A stretch of DNA of 64,000 nt, from NCBI GenBank assembly GCA_963969595.1, contig OZ018408.1, positions 33,294,108-33,358,107 on the forward strand, read 5' to 3'. This stretch comes from Neckera pumila (lineage: Eukaryota; Streptophyta; Bryopsida; Hypnales; Neckeraceae). This document shows, in pieces, positions 50,421 to 61,645 of the stretch. The stretch's first letter is position 1; each line of letters begins with the position of its first letter. The notes beneath the pieces were generated by a model. The model did not search any database. It saw nothing but the letters and a program-made list of their open reading frames with translations, and was not told the origin of the DNA. Position numbers and translations under genes: made by a program.

Positions 50421-52040
50421 AAGCAAAAATAAATAAATTATACGTAGTTGTTTCAGTTCTTCATATATATTGTGAAGATATGTTTTAATAAATATGCAAT
50501 CCAATGTTCTCTGCATATCAATTTATTTAATTTGGTCTTCACCTAATTTTTTCACTAGGGCAATTAAAAATCTATAATTTGATCCACAAAGTGACTACTA
50601 TTGCCAACTTTTGGTGCGATGGTATATACCATGCAAAACATCAAAGAACGTGCAACAGTTGTATGTGGAGTGGAACATGAAGACAAGTTTGAAATAGAAG
50701 CTTGATTGGACGTACACTCTAGCCGACTATGTTTCAGCGGACATCATTATGGCATCACAGAAACCGACAAAGGATGACAAGGAGAGCTTCAATGCACCAC
50801 AAAAGCAAGTAGGATTTGCAGTGGCTAATTTACATCAAATTGCAAAACAAGAAAAGCATGGCCTATGAATTCTCTCATGGGGGCATCTAAAAAAAGGCAC
50901 CAATGCACATGATACACCCTTGTGTAGTGGATGATGAATTTCTCTGTATGGCAAGTTGAGTTGTCATTGTTTGTCCAGTTCATGATTTCTGCTTCGGAAT
51001 GTCAAGCTCTTCTCTAAAGAGCATAGGCTACATACTTAGCAATATTTGTACATATCATTTTATTCAGTAAGAACTACAAGCTATTCCCTTTCATTTCTTG
51101 TCCATTCCAAAGTGCCATATTTTGAACCTCTTATCTCTTGATCACAAGCTCCAAAGCAATGCAATACCTCACATCCAAACTCATGTCCATCATCACACAC
51201 AAATTAAATATAGTCTCTCCAATTTTTTCTGTCATAAGTACATGGCTCACCAAAAATTCCAAGAATACTCCGTACTCTTATATTCACAATGGACATTTAT
51301 TAACTACATTTAGGGTCACTGGCTCTTACAATTCTTATGTGAAAATTACTCCACACATTTCATGCATTCCCTTATCATGCACCACAACCATAGTCGGCTA
51401 CTTAATACACTAGTCCTCTTCTCCTCAACTCGTGTTCACAGGAAAATGGCATACAGGCTTGATCCGCTAGAAACCGCCGGCACACGCCATGAAAAGTTGG
51501 CATGTGTGCGGCCTCTTTGAATTTGTTGTCAATGTGATTGCTACATTGCTTATTATAATCAATAAAAATGTTGATAAGTTGCCGCTTTCTAGTAGAGGCA
51601 ACATGTTCGTTGGTATTCACATTAGAAGAAAATTGGGGCCTCCAGAGGGCTGCTCAATAATCCCAATTAGATGTCAATATATTATCCTAACATCCATTTT
51701 GGAGTTTTTTGGTACATTTTTGTACTCAAAAATGTAAATTAGAAACTAAAAGTTAGAATTTGAAGTCATCTGCAAGATATCATATATTGACAAATTTTTT
51801 TTCTAAAAATAATATTTTTCCATCTTGCATATGTGTTCAAAGTGTGTTATCCTTGTATCAATTATACACGGATTGCATAATTCTTTTTTATCAAGTTAGA
51901 TGTAACTAATTGATTAAAAGCTCCTTTAGGTTGAAAATAATGTTTATATTTTAAGTTTGAAATTTGAATTTTTTTTCTATTTTCTAAAATATAGAGATAA
52001 AAATTCTATTATTTTATTTTTCTATTTTGCATTATTTTAG
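50420..52040. other. AT-rich intergenic with repeat remnants
   Basis: No gene was recognised. A 39-codon frame beginning MASQKPTKDDKES at about 50751 is too short to assign. Another family end, CATTAGAAGAAAATTGGGGC, lies at 51620. Confidence 0.35.
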
Positions 52041-52494
52041 CATTAGAGAAAATTTCATCCCCTTGGAGGACTGTTCAAAATTGACATGCCATGCTATTTT
52101 TTGCATGGCCTGTCAACTTTGAAAATGCTCTTGGTGAGCAGTCAAAGTCTCTGACTGCTCGCTAGATCAGTCAAGTTTTGTAGAATTTTTTTTTAAATTT
52201 TTTTAAATTAATTATTTTTTTTTAAATAATTTTTTATTCGGAATTCTGGGTTCTTGCGCCACTGCTGCTACAGTTTCAGCATGGCAAAAATAGGGGGAAA
52301 ATGATTTTTTGAGCAAAATAAAAGCAAATTTCAAGGTATCTCGGAAATTTCCTGAAATTTCCTTTAATGGTTTTTTATATTTTGAATTTTGAACTTTTGA
52401 GGATATATTGTTTTGATATTTTTAGTATCATACAAATTTTCAATACTTTCTTTGATTTTAAAAAAAAAATTCAAAATTTTTTTTCTCTCTAATA
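52041..52494. mobile_element. MITE of the CATTAGAG family, about 450 bp
   Basis: The left end is CATTAGAGAAAATTTCATCC and the right end is TTTTCTCTCTAATA. The interior shares GGCCTGTCAA, CTTGGTGAGCAGTCAA and TTTTTATTCG with the 16057 element, plus an ATAGGGG segment. No coding capacity. Confidence 0.6.
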
Positions 52495-52579
52495 CATTAG
52501 AGAAAATGCAATAAATAGTACAAGTGTTTCTTGCAATGGCTTATTGACAAGCTTGAAACTTTGTAGTGCTTACTACCTA

Positions 52580-53171
52580 CTCCCTCCGTCCCGAAATAAA
52601 TTCAGGGTTTCCAAATATACTTGTCCCAAATTAAATTTGATATTGACTCTCCACAGTTTGATGGACAACAATTGAAGCTAGTTCAAACACCCTGAAGCAA
52701 AAGAACTCACAAATGTCATACTCCAAAGACTATATAGCAATTCAATCCCTACAAAAGGAATCAAAACACAACTTCTAACCAACCAAAGGTGAAGAATTCA
52801 TCCCAAAACTATATAAAGACTACTACTAACAAATCTCCTGTTGAAAATTTCCTTGAGTTGAATCACAACACATTGTTGAAATTGAATACAGAGGACATCA
52901 ATGGATGTCATTGCATCAACCTTGCTTGGAGAATGATCAAAATTAATACCACTAGAGTAGTTTCCAAAAGGACAAAAATTTGTCACTTTCGTCACCTATT
53001 TTCAACATGCACCGCTTCACTATTGACTTCCATTCTTTCACACCTAGTGGACTTTAGTAAAAGCTACAAAACTATGTAGTCCCTTTAAAATAAGGAGCAA
53101 CTCACATGTTAATCTAGCCCGATATCTAGCCATTTCTAAGAAACCCCGGATTTATTTTGGGATGGAAGGAG
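52580..53171. mobile_element. Stowaway-type MITE, about 590 bp
   Basis: The left terminus is CTCCCTCCGTCCCGAAATAA and the right terminus, read on the opposite strand, is CTCCTTCCATCCCAAAATAA. TA dinucleotides flank both ends (52578-52579 and 53172-53173). The CTCCCTCCGTCCC terminus and TA target repeat define Stowaway elements, which are mobilised by Tc1/mariner-type transposases in plants. The inner open frame at 52789-53079 has no recognisable domain. Confidence 0.85.
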
Positions 53172-53275
53172 TATATCTCAATGGCATAATTTAACCCTTT
53201 AAAAGTTGTTAGAACCATTCTCAAGTGCCTAAATGACAATGAAATTTCACGAGTTCAAAATATAAATGAATGATT

Positions 53276-53340
53276 TCATTTAGCCACAATTTTGAATTTT
53301 CATTTAGCCACAATTTTGAATTTTCATTTAGCCACAATCA
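53276..53340. repeat. 24-bp tandem repeat, nearly three units
   Basis: The unit CATTTAGCCACAATTTTGAA plus TTTT is repeated in direct succession, the last copy being partial. Confidence 0.75.
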
Positions 53341-53493
53341 TTCAATTTATTTTTGATTTATACATTGTTTTAGTATAGTGAAAATGGATCTCCGTGTATA
53401 CCAACTATACATAAGATAATTAGTTTGGGTATATTCCAAATCCTTGTGCATCAAGATTCACCATGTGTTATAACTCCAATTTAACTAAATCCC

Positions 53494-53821
53494 ACATTAG
53501 AATAAAAAAGGGGGCCTCCAAAGTGCTGCTCCACAACCCTCTGAGGGCCCTTCAAATTCATTTTTTTCTTGCTTACAAATGTTTTTTTCCCCTATACCCC
53601 ATGGCTTGCTCACCTGAAGTGACAATGTCAAATCCTTGGTAATGGTTAAAATCCAAATCCAAAGTATTAAAAAATCAAGGTTAAGGTATTGTAATGCACT
53701 TTAACCTTGTTTTAACACTTTGTATTTGGATGCACTCAAACCAAATTGTGCCAAAAAAGGAAATGTCCCAAAATAATCAAATGACCATCAACTACCATTT
53801 TTTTTTGGTGGCAATGAACAA
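53494..53821. other. Intergenic with a CATTAG-type repeat end
   Basis: CATTAGAATAAAAAAGGGGG followed by CCTCCAAAGTGCTGCTCC resembles other MITE ends in the window. Nothing else was recognised. Confidence 0.35.
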
Positions 53822-54400
53822 TTAACCCCTAAAGGACCAAACACCGTTTTTTGGCAACATAGCAATTTTGGGCAGCTTACTATGAACGGAGTTTTTAATT
53901 TTTTTCTTTGAAAATTTCACAAAACATGTGCCTAAGGAGTGGCTTTAAGGTCCAACAATTTTCATAACTTTTGACTACACGCTTAAAAAGTTATTGCATG
54001 ATATGTAATTTTCCACATTCGGCGGGCAGCCCGGGCAGCTCAAAAAACTCCTTCAAAAATCACTCTTTTGAAAAATGAAAAAGTTGGAAGTGGTTCTAAG
54101 GAAACATTTAAGAATAAAAAAGTTTGAATCACTCCATTTTGTTTAATGAGGTGAGAGTTATTAAGAATTCCAATTTGTGGGTAGGTATGGAGTCTTTGGA
54201 TTCCAAACCTATCCACATATCATGCAATAACTTTTTAACCGTGTAGTCAAAAGTTATGAAAATTGTTAGAACCTTAAAGCCACTCCTTGGGCACGTGTTT
54301 TGTGAAATTTTCAAAGAAAAAAAACAAAAACTCCGTTCATAGTGAGCTGCCCAAAATTGCTATGTTGCCAAAAAATGGTGTTTGGTTCTTTAGGGGTTAA
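53822..54400. mobile_element. Foldback form of the TTAA-family element (subtype 2)
   Basis: TTAA flanks both ends (53822-53825 and 54397-54400). The arms, about 53826-54013 and 54211-54396, are reverse complements over about 185 bases. Both carry CCCCTAAAG, CCAAAAAA(C/T)GGTGTTTGG-like text, CCCAAAATTGCTATGTTGCC and AAAAGTTATGAAAATTGTT on one strand. The centre is about 195 bases. Transcription across it would give a long double-stranded stem. Confidence 0.8.
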
Positions 54401-56163
54401 CATGAGGGCTGATGGCATTTTTTGAACGAAAGTATCTGATTGTGTGTGGTCTGTGAATCCTATTGGAGGTGAATTGCTTGGTTCTTTCTCAATATAAATT
54501 AACTTGGGATAGCTAAAGCTTGAATGTTGTTTTATCAAAGTCTTTGTCTAAATTGGATGTAAGCAGTACTTGAGAGGAAAAGTTATGCTAGTCTGGACAT
54601 CAGAGTCTTCATCCTTGTTATTAGAAGTGGGAATTTTGTTGGTTGAGTGAATACATAAGGTTGAATGTAACCGAGAGTCATCAAATAAGGAATGAATAAT
54701 TACTTTGTCAAAATTTTGATTAAGACTCATATTTTCAGTGCTGAGCTTAAGTTCAATAGTTCTGTAAATGGTGGAGAGTTTAATTTGAAGGTGGAGTAAG
54801 AGATCGCATTACCAATTAGGATGTGAAAGCAATTGATTGTGGGTCCTAATGGGAATATTAACTTCAGTGCTCAGCCCAGTGTCCAACGGCCAAAGGCAGG
54901 TATTGCAGTTGTTAGTAGAGTCAATTATCCAAGTTGTAATAGAAATAAATGCTAAAGGAAAAATAGGAGTGGGATGTTCAAGAGCAGTTTCAACTTGGAG
55001 GGTAAGAAGTGCCAATACTGTTGCTGTCATGATTATGCAAAGATGAGCTGTGTTCCCAATAGTACCAAAACCAATTTAGTAAACCAAGCTTCAAGTGGTT
55101 CTCAAGAGAGAGTGAAGTCAAACTGTGTGGCAAAACCAAATCGGTTAAGAAACAAATGACAGAAAAGACCAATTTGGCTAAGCTGAAGAGAGCAAATAGC
55201 AGTGTCGAAGTCTGTTGTGGCGTTACAATTTAGAGAAAGTTAAAAGATACAAATAACAAAAGGGTAAAGAAGAAAAAGTAAAATGGGAGATTCTTAACCC
55301 TTGTGGGTGTTACAAGGGGAGTGACAAATTGTGGAATTAGCCAAACTTGTGAGGAAATTTGTAGGAAGAATATCTTTTACCTATGGTTGTAATTGTCTAA
55401 TTGGTTAATTTATTAGCAATCTATTTACATTGTCTCCTTGAGCAAACTTCACACTAAGCCTTAGATTTCACATATTAGAGTGGCGCAGCTTATATACATG
55501 TTCAAACGTTCCAACCTGGACTTTTCTCAGGCACCACTGTGGCTCCACATACAGATCTTGCTATAGTTGCTTTGTTCTGGCTCGTCACAATCACAATCAC
55601 GAACTGCTTATTACTGCCATGAAGGAACATCGCATAATATTATGCAAACTAGAAATAGTCAACTCTGATTCCGATGCAACCTATAATTATGTGCTTGGGT
55701 GCAGATTCCATATATTGCAGCCTCTCTTGTGCTTCTCATGCAACAACTGGAAAGACTCAAGGACTGCACGTACTTAGGATTTCAGAGCAATTGGTCTGTA
55801 CCCTTTGTTGCCACCACAGCGAAATGAATGCGCGCACTCCAATAGTTCAAGAGAAAAGCTCTTTCATGAGTGCATTAGGCTAAGCTGTTGCCTCAAAACA
55901 AGGGTTCAAAATATGCAAAAGCACGCAACATGGAATGCATCGAGTGAAATGGAGTTTTGAGAATTCAGCCTTGTCGTTGCTGAGGTTGTTGACTGCGTGC
56001 ACTTCTTCCATTTTTTCTAAAGATTGTCACTTTCTCCTCTAAACAATCTTGATCTCGGTGCCCTTCCCAAACTGAAATTCTGCGGGCACTCGCTGTAGAT
56101 TTCGAGTTAAAATTGCTGTCTGAGGAAGAAGAATGCCGAGAATTTCCAAAATCAGCCCTACAT
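54401..56163. other. Intergenic region downstream of B3 unit 2
   Basis: No gene was recognised. The part 55560-55900 shares phrases with 60945-61050 (AATAGTTCAAG, ACGAACTGC), so it is probably the duplicated 3' flank of the B3 units. Confidence 0.4.
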
Positions 56164-57696
56164 TCATCCATTCGCGGCATTCTCAGCCATGGATGTGCTT
56201 CCACCTTCTTCAAAGTCAAGTGCGACGCATTTCCTGCGCTTCTCCCCCACTTTGCATAGCCTTCTTGTCTTCCTGGAATGAGGATCTTCAATCTTCTTAT
56301 CAGATCGACCAGAATGGAGAGATGCAACATGGCTACGGTGATCAATTCTTAACCCAGGAACCACGAGCTCATTGTGTGGAGGCTCACTAACTTCATTGTG
56401 CTGAGAGTTTGGGGACGGTGATGGAGGAGCTTGCTTCGAAGATGGCGTCTTCACATGCTCATCCTCTGAATCCTCCTGGCTCTGGGAAAAGGTAGTGTTG
56501 CATTCTTTCTTGATGGCAGCTATGGCAGTAGCGCTGTTGTGGATGCTTGTGTTGCCATCTTCATCAAAATGAGTAAAATAAAAGTGAGAGATTCCGGCTA
56601 GCACGAAGACGAGGACGTCTCCAGATTTGAGATGGTTGTCAACAGCGAATCGATGCCATCCTTGCCGCCACGACGGGCTCCTCGTCGGACGCCCGAAAGC
56701 AACTTTCCATGTTTCTCCATCTTCGTTCTCCAGTTTTACTACCCTCTCCAGATTTCGGAAGTGTTGTTGCACGAATGGAGATGGAACCACCTGTTGAAGA
56801 AGAACGTACTCAATTCGATCAAAACCATGAAACTCTAGATCTTTGGTACACGCACAAGTTCGGTACAGCTTTCTCAACATGCACCGTGTCTCTCAATTTC
56901 AAATTCAAATTCAAATATATGTCAACTGATATCAACAGAGCAATCCAAAAAATCCTTAGAGCCAACTCTATAGTGCAATTATGGAATTTCACAGCTAGAG
57001 TATTGAATTTCGCGCTCTATTCCACAGCCGAGCTGTGAAATTCCATGGTTGCAATATGGAACTGGGTCAATGAACTTTTGGGATTTCTCTGGTGAGCAAA
57101 TGTAAAGTCTACATACAGGGGAAGTTTGGGCCTTTGCCTACAACAATCTAGAAACTTGTGTCATCTCAAATTTTGCACATGTATTCCGTGTTAACATAAA
57201 AATCAATTGTCAAGAACTGAATGTCAGTACATTAAGTGTTTACACACTTTACACATATTAAGGTTCACCTGTATGACCAATAGAGCCTCCAATGTACTGT
57301 ATGGCCAATGGAGTCTCAAACTTAATAATAATTAAGTCTATTCCTGAAGACTGCAAGAAAGACATGTCATTATTCGATCAACAGGCTTTCGATCGGAATG
57401 CTGTTGCACGTTTTTGACTTACGGTATCGAAAAAGTGTGATCGAAAAGTTTGTGATCGAAAGTATGCTTACCAGCTTGCAATCACCACGGCCAGGCCGAT
57501 TGGCAGCGGCGCTCTGGATGATGACTTTGATGAAGTGCGGCTTCTGGGCACAATGTTGCTTCACCCACTGCAACACTTTGGGGTCCACTCGCGTTGGGTC
57601 GCAGGTGGCTCCGTTGAAAGCTATGGCCTCCAAGTCTGGCTCCCACAAACGCTTCCATTCGTTCACGTACGAGTATTTGGGACCAGACCTCGCCAT
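56164..57696 (-). CDS. B3-domain protein (unit 2), the only intact single-B3 copy
   Basis: Two exons, 57696-57472 and 56790-56164, join in phase 0 (donor GTAAGC, acceptor AACAG) to give 283 residues. Residues 1-51 form a family-specific N-terminal part (SYVNEWKRLWEPDLEAIAFN, NGATCDP). A B3 domain runs from KPHFIKVI (52-59) through VVPSPFVQQHF (76-86), GETWKVAFG and GWHRFAVDNHLKSGD to FYFTHFDEDGN (145-155), resembling the REM type of plant B3 proteins. The tail is Ser/Glu/Pro-rich with a basic patch, RKTRRLCKVGEKRRK (248-262), that could be a nuclear signal. B3 domains bind DNA in the nucleus; target and role are unknown. The intron cuts the B3 domain just before its VP motif. Tandem relatives lie on both sides, all on this strand. 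Confidence 0.82.
56975..57052. repeat. Small foldback repeat
   Basis: ATGGAATTTCACAGCT (56981-56996) is the reverse complement of AGCTGTGAAATTCCAT (57031-57046), and the similarity extends outward to GCAAT/ATTGC with two mismatches. It lies in the intron of B3 unit 2. Confidence 0.75.
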
Positions 57697-58774
57697 TGCT
57701 CAGCAGCTATTTCGCCCTAATTGAAGATGGAACTGATGCAAAACAAGTTGAAGACAACTTTCGTCAGTGAACGAGGCAGTCAGTGACTCTCACACACAAC
57801 CGCAACTGAATTAATCCTCTTAGAATGGAAGCTTTCTTTTGAGACTGCTGTGCACTTATGATATGGATTGGCCATATTGGTTAAGCTGTATCTGTTCTTG
57901 CATGTTTACACTGTCGATATCCTATGGCTATGATGTTTGGCTGCATAATCAGTTGAGATTCTGGGAGAAAGGTGGGTCCGTCCGAATATTAATGAGATGG
58001 GTCATTGCTGCTCGTCTGAAACCGGCTTTAACTTCATGGCACTCTGATCATGGTGTCGTTAGACATCGCCTCAGAGCATTTTGTAATTAAGGCAGATAGA
58101 CTCTAGTTTTGACAAGTACACGTGGAACTGAGATTATACTAACTTCTCATTGTGGTGAGCCTGTCAATGAGTTCATCACGTATCAATTTGCATCTTAAGG
58201 CCAAAAAATCCTCTCCAAAGTCTTTGCAGACATAATATGCGGCTTGTCATCTTCTGACAAGGCTGGTAGTGGCTACAAGGCTCACAACTGCCAACTGGAA
58301 TGTCAAACAAATCAAATGCGAGATTATCAATGTGCATGTGCTTTGGTGCAGATTCCAGTCTGCATCCTGTCGATGAATTCTTCAAAGGGAAAATATTGCT
58401 TATCTCATTTCAAACAAACGAAAAAAATGCTTGCTATATAATGGTCTTCTGGACTTGGCGAGAAAGGACATTCTGATCGAAGTAGTGGACTCCTGATTGA
58501 GGAATTCTTTGCAATAGACCAACACTTCACTGAATTTCAAGGAGTACTTAGTTTTTTCAACAGCGCTTCGCTGCTGCGGCATCTAACATGAAAATGTTTA
58601 CCAACATGAAATGTGTTGAGATTAAAGTTAGACGCATCTTAAAGTCAGATGCATTTTGAGTTATAATCACTCAGACGCATCCTGCTAGACTAACAAAATT
58701 CTATACAAACAATTAATATATCATAGTACCCTAATCCTGTGGATGTGCTTCTGGCTTCCTCAAAAACCTTGGTG
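57697..58774. other. Shared 5' flank of unit 2 and intergenic DNA before unit 3
   Basis: The part 57830-58100 resembles the upstream regions of units 1 and 3 (TTGCATGTTTACACTGTCGA, GGCTATGATG). No independent gene was recognised. Confidence 0.4.
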
Positions 58775-59893
58775 TCATTGTTCACCGCCATCTGCACGGC
58801 TTCGAAATCTCCCCAACTTTGCACGGCTTTCTTTCTTACGGGGAGGTGGATCTAGTACCTGCTGCTTATCCGTCTGAGCACACAGCTGAGACCCTACCAG
58901 CTGGCCATGGCGGTTAAACCCTAAAAGTACGCTCACAACGTCCTCATGTACGTTCTCACTGAATCCATCATCTGTCGACAACGATGGCGAATCTCCGGCC
59001 TCCACATGCTTCTCGTCATCTGCGTCTGATTCCTCGTGGCTTCGGCAAGAGTAACCGGAGCATTCTTTCGCGGCTTCAGCAATACCATTTGGAGTACATT
59101 TGCTATTGACGTTGCCGTCTTTGTCAAAATGAGTGAAACGGGAGTGAGAGTTTCCCACTAGCACGAAGACAACGACGTCCCTAGGTTTGAGGTTATTGTC
59201 ACTAGCGAATCGAAACCATCCTGGCTGCCAATCTGGGCGCCTATCTAACAGCGTTGAAAGAAACATTCCACGTTTGACCATCGCTTTCCAATCTCACCAG
59301 TCGCTGGAGCTCTCGGAAGTGTTGTTTCGCAAAAGGAATTGGAAATCTCTGATGAAAAACTAAAACTCGACCAATTGTGTGTTACGCTGTCAGCGCACAT
59401 TTATAAACAGTTCAGTACTAACTACTAAGCTCTTGAAGAGGTTTAGAAGATTACGCGTTGTTGAGGGTACTGATCGAAACAGAAGTAAACAAAACTTGCA
59501 AGAGAATGCTTCGTAACATTCTTGAACTTCAAGGCAGTGGGCCCTTTGTTTCCCAAGATTCAAGGCTCCTTTTACTGCAGAAAACCTTGAATGCAAGCTT
59601 AGCCATGCATCATGGGCCACTGTAACAAGAATTACTCGTGTTACGTGACACCGTTGAATATTATGTTAACTTACTAGCATACAATCGGAAGTCTTCCGAG
59701 TTTGATCGGGTGCAGCGCCGTTGTTGACGATTTTGATGAAGTGAGGCTTGTGAGAACAGTTTTGCTTCGCCCATTGCAGCACTTTGGGGTTTACGCGTGT
59801 GGGATCGCAGGTCCGTCCATTGAATGCGATGGCCTCCAAGTCTGGCTTCCACAATTTCTTCCACTGCTCGACGAAAGACCTTGCCCTTGTCAT
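58775..59893 (-). pseudogene. B3-domain gene (unit 3), frameshifted
   Basis: Exon 1 (59893-59675, 73 codons, donor GTAAGT) encodes MTRARSFVEQWKKLWKPDLE, NGRTCDPTRVNPKVLQWAKQ and KPHFIKIV. Exon 2 starts after CATCAG at 59348 with RFPIPFAKQHFRELQRLVRL and QTWNVSFNAVR, then meets a TAG at 59243-59241. The rest of the B3 domain (RRPDWQPGWFRFASDNNL, VVVFVLVGNSHSRFTHFD) continues in the next frame to a stop at 58775, with an acidic middle and a basic tail (PPPRKKESRAKLGRFRSR). One base lost or gained would account for this, so it is either a recent pseudogene or an assembly error. Confidence 0.78.
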
Positions 59894-59950
59894 TGCTCCA
59901 CAAAAAGCAGTGAACAGCACTACTTGACGATGCAGCTGCAGCTGCTTCAA

Positions 59951-61645
59951 AAGTTTAAGTCACCTCTGAAAGAGCCAGAATCCGCCGCAAAGATTGTTAG
60001 AAAGTAACACATTGTGTATGTTGACTTCTTGCTCTTGTATGTATGCTTAGGCCTAGGGTGTTTTCGTTAATGAACTGGACACTTTTTCTAGAAGCATGAA
60101 CAAGTTTTAATTATCTTGTCTTGCAAGCGTGCACTGTCAGTTTCGGTTGGCTATGATGAGTTGACCCTGGAAATAAATGAGATTTTACATTCCAGCTTGT
60201 CTGTATGCGGCTCAAAACCATGAATCTTTTGTCGTGGTGGTGTTCAAAGATACTAAGCAATTTTTAGGCTGTGATGTGGACGACATGAACAAGTGTCGAA
60301 ATGAAATGAAATGAAATTCTCTAATGGTGGTGAGCCTGTGAAAGAGGGTGATGAAGCATGGACTTGTGACAGGTTGCATAGCTTTGGAGGTATAAATGAT
60401 GAACTGCACGTTTTGCAATACAATGGCGAAGATGAAAGGCTGGTGAAAAACGAGTGGAATTGATGCTGGTGGTGAATCGTTTAACTTTGCCTCAATTTGA
60501 AAAGGCTGTGATCCAAAGGCTAAATGCTCTGGAATTGGGCAAACCAAATTGACATTGATCCGCAACATTGATCGGCAGTATTCTCCACTGAGTTGGAATC
60601 GGGTGATTACTAAGGTTGACACGTTGACAAACAGCACTGGTACTGTGAACTCACCGTGAATATCATGTTTCTTAAACCCTAAACCCTAATAAATTTACTA
60701 CACATCTTTTCAAAAGTACTTAATATCCGATTTTCGTACTATACTTGCACTATTCGATGAGGTTGGTAGCAGAGTTTGATAGCACTCATGTGCTTGTCGA
60801 GCAAACACCTGGACATGTAGACTCTATACTTGCGCGAAAGCGCCCAATTCTGAGGGGTGCACGAGTGCACTCAGAATTGAACGAATATATGCAATTCAGA
60901 GGACTGATCGACGACACTTGGCCCGTTTTTTTGGGTGACTGTGCTATCACAACGAACTGCAGACATTGTAATAGTTCAAGGGCAAAGAGTTTTCAGGCAC
61001 TCCGTTACGCTATTGCCTCGGAACTAGTACCTCAAGCACGAACTGACTTTGTCAACATGAAATGACTCTGCGCGAGTTGGAGTTGAAAATCCAGACATGA
61101 GAAGTCAGGCTCATCCTGCTGAGCAGCATGTCACATATACCCACAACTACAATTTCTACACATTGGACAAAAATTCGAATACCCTAAATCTCTGCTGGTC
61201 ACCATCGTCGTGGAACTACTTTCAGAGAGAAGATTATGCGCTAGAAGGGGAATACCATATCTATACAATGTGATGCTGGCTGATTGTTCTCCAAGTACAC
61301 CGGTGCTCAAGTCAAATTTGTGTCTTGGATCGAATCGTACTTCTTACAGATGAGCTAGCATTTCTTATTTCTTGGAAAGTATTGGTCACAGCTTCAGTCC
61401 AAATGCAGGAGGAGCCTTCAGATCTCAGGTTCTAGTTTTTAGGCTTATTTTGTGACAACCTTCGGTACTGTACATGTAAATCAAATCCATATGTACTCAC
61501 AGGTTCTGAATTCATAAACTTGGAAATCCAAAGCAACTGACAGGAACGATTCAAGGCTACCTGAGCCCGATGATTACTACGGTGATGCACACAATCATCT
61601 TTAAGTACAATCCTGGGAATCTCTTTGCCAGTGATCAGAGAGAGG
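59951..61645. other. Shared flanks between B3 unit 3 and the two-B3 gene
   Basis: The part 60050-60200 matches the upstream flanks of the other units. AAACCCTAAACCCTAA at 60674-60689 is a double telo-box-like element. The plus-strand frame 60745-61065 and the minus-strand frame 60637-60212 have no recognisable domain and lie in sequence shared with other unit flanks, so I do not call them genes. Confidence 0.4.

Larger units (their letters stand above)
49120..51515. mobile_element. Possible 2.4-kb element with GC-rich terminal inverted repeats
   Basis: GAGGCCGCGCACATGCCAAC (49120) with ATGGCGTGTGCCGGCGGTTTC-like text to about 49187 is matched in reverse complement by 51447-51515 (GAGGCCGCACACATGCCAAC read on the minus strand). 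Arms are about 68 bases with a few differences. The sequence just inside the left arm to about 49345 is strikingly GC-rich for this window; the rest is AT-rich with older fragments (49684 and 50272). No transposase and no certain target-site repeat were seen. Confidence 0.6.

Noticed and set aside
52789..53079. 96-codon frame as a gene
   Set aside because: Lies wholly inside the Stowaway-type MITE and has no domain.
60212..60637. 141-codon minus-strand frame
   Set aside because: No motif seen; its right part lies in sequence shared by flanks of the B3 units, and no splice or start context supports it.
60745..61065. 106-codon plus-strand frame
   Set aside because: No motif, and the sequence is partly shared with the 3' flank at 55.5-55.9 kb, where it is not open.
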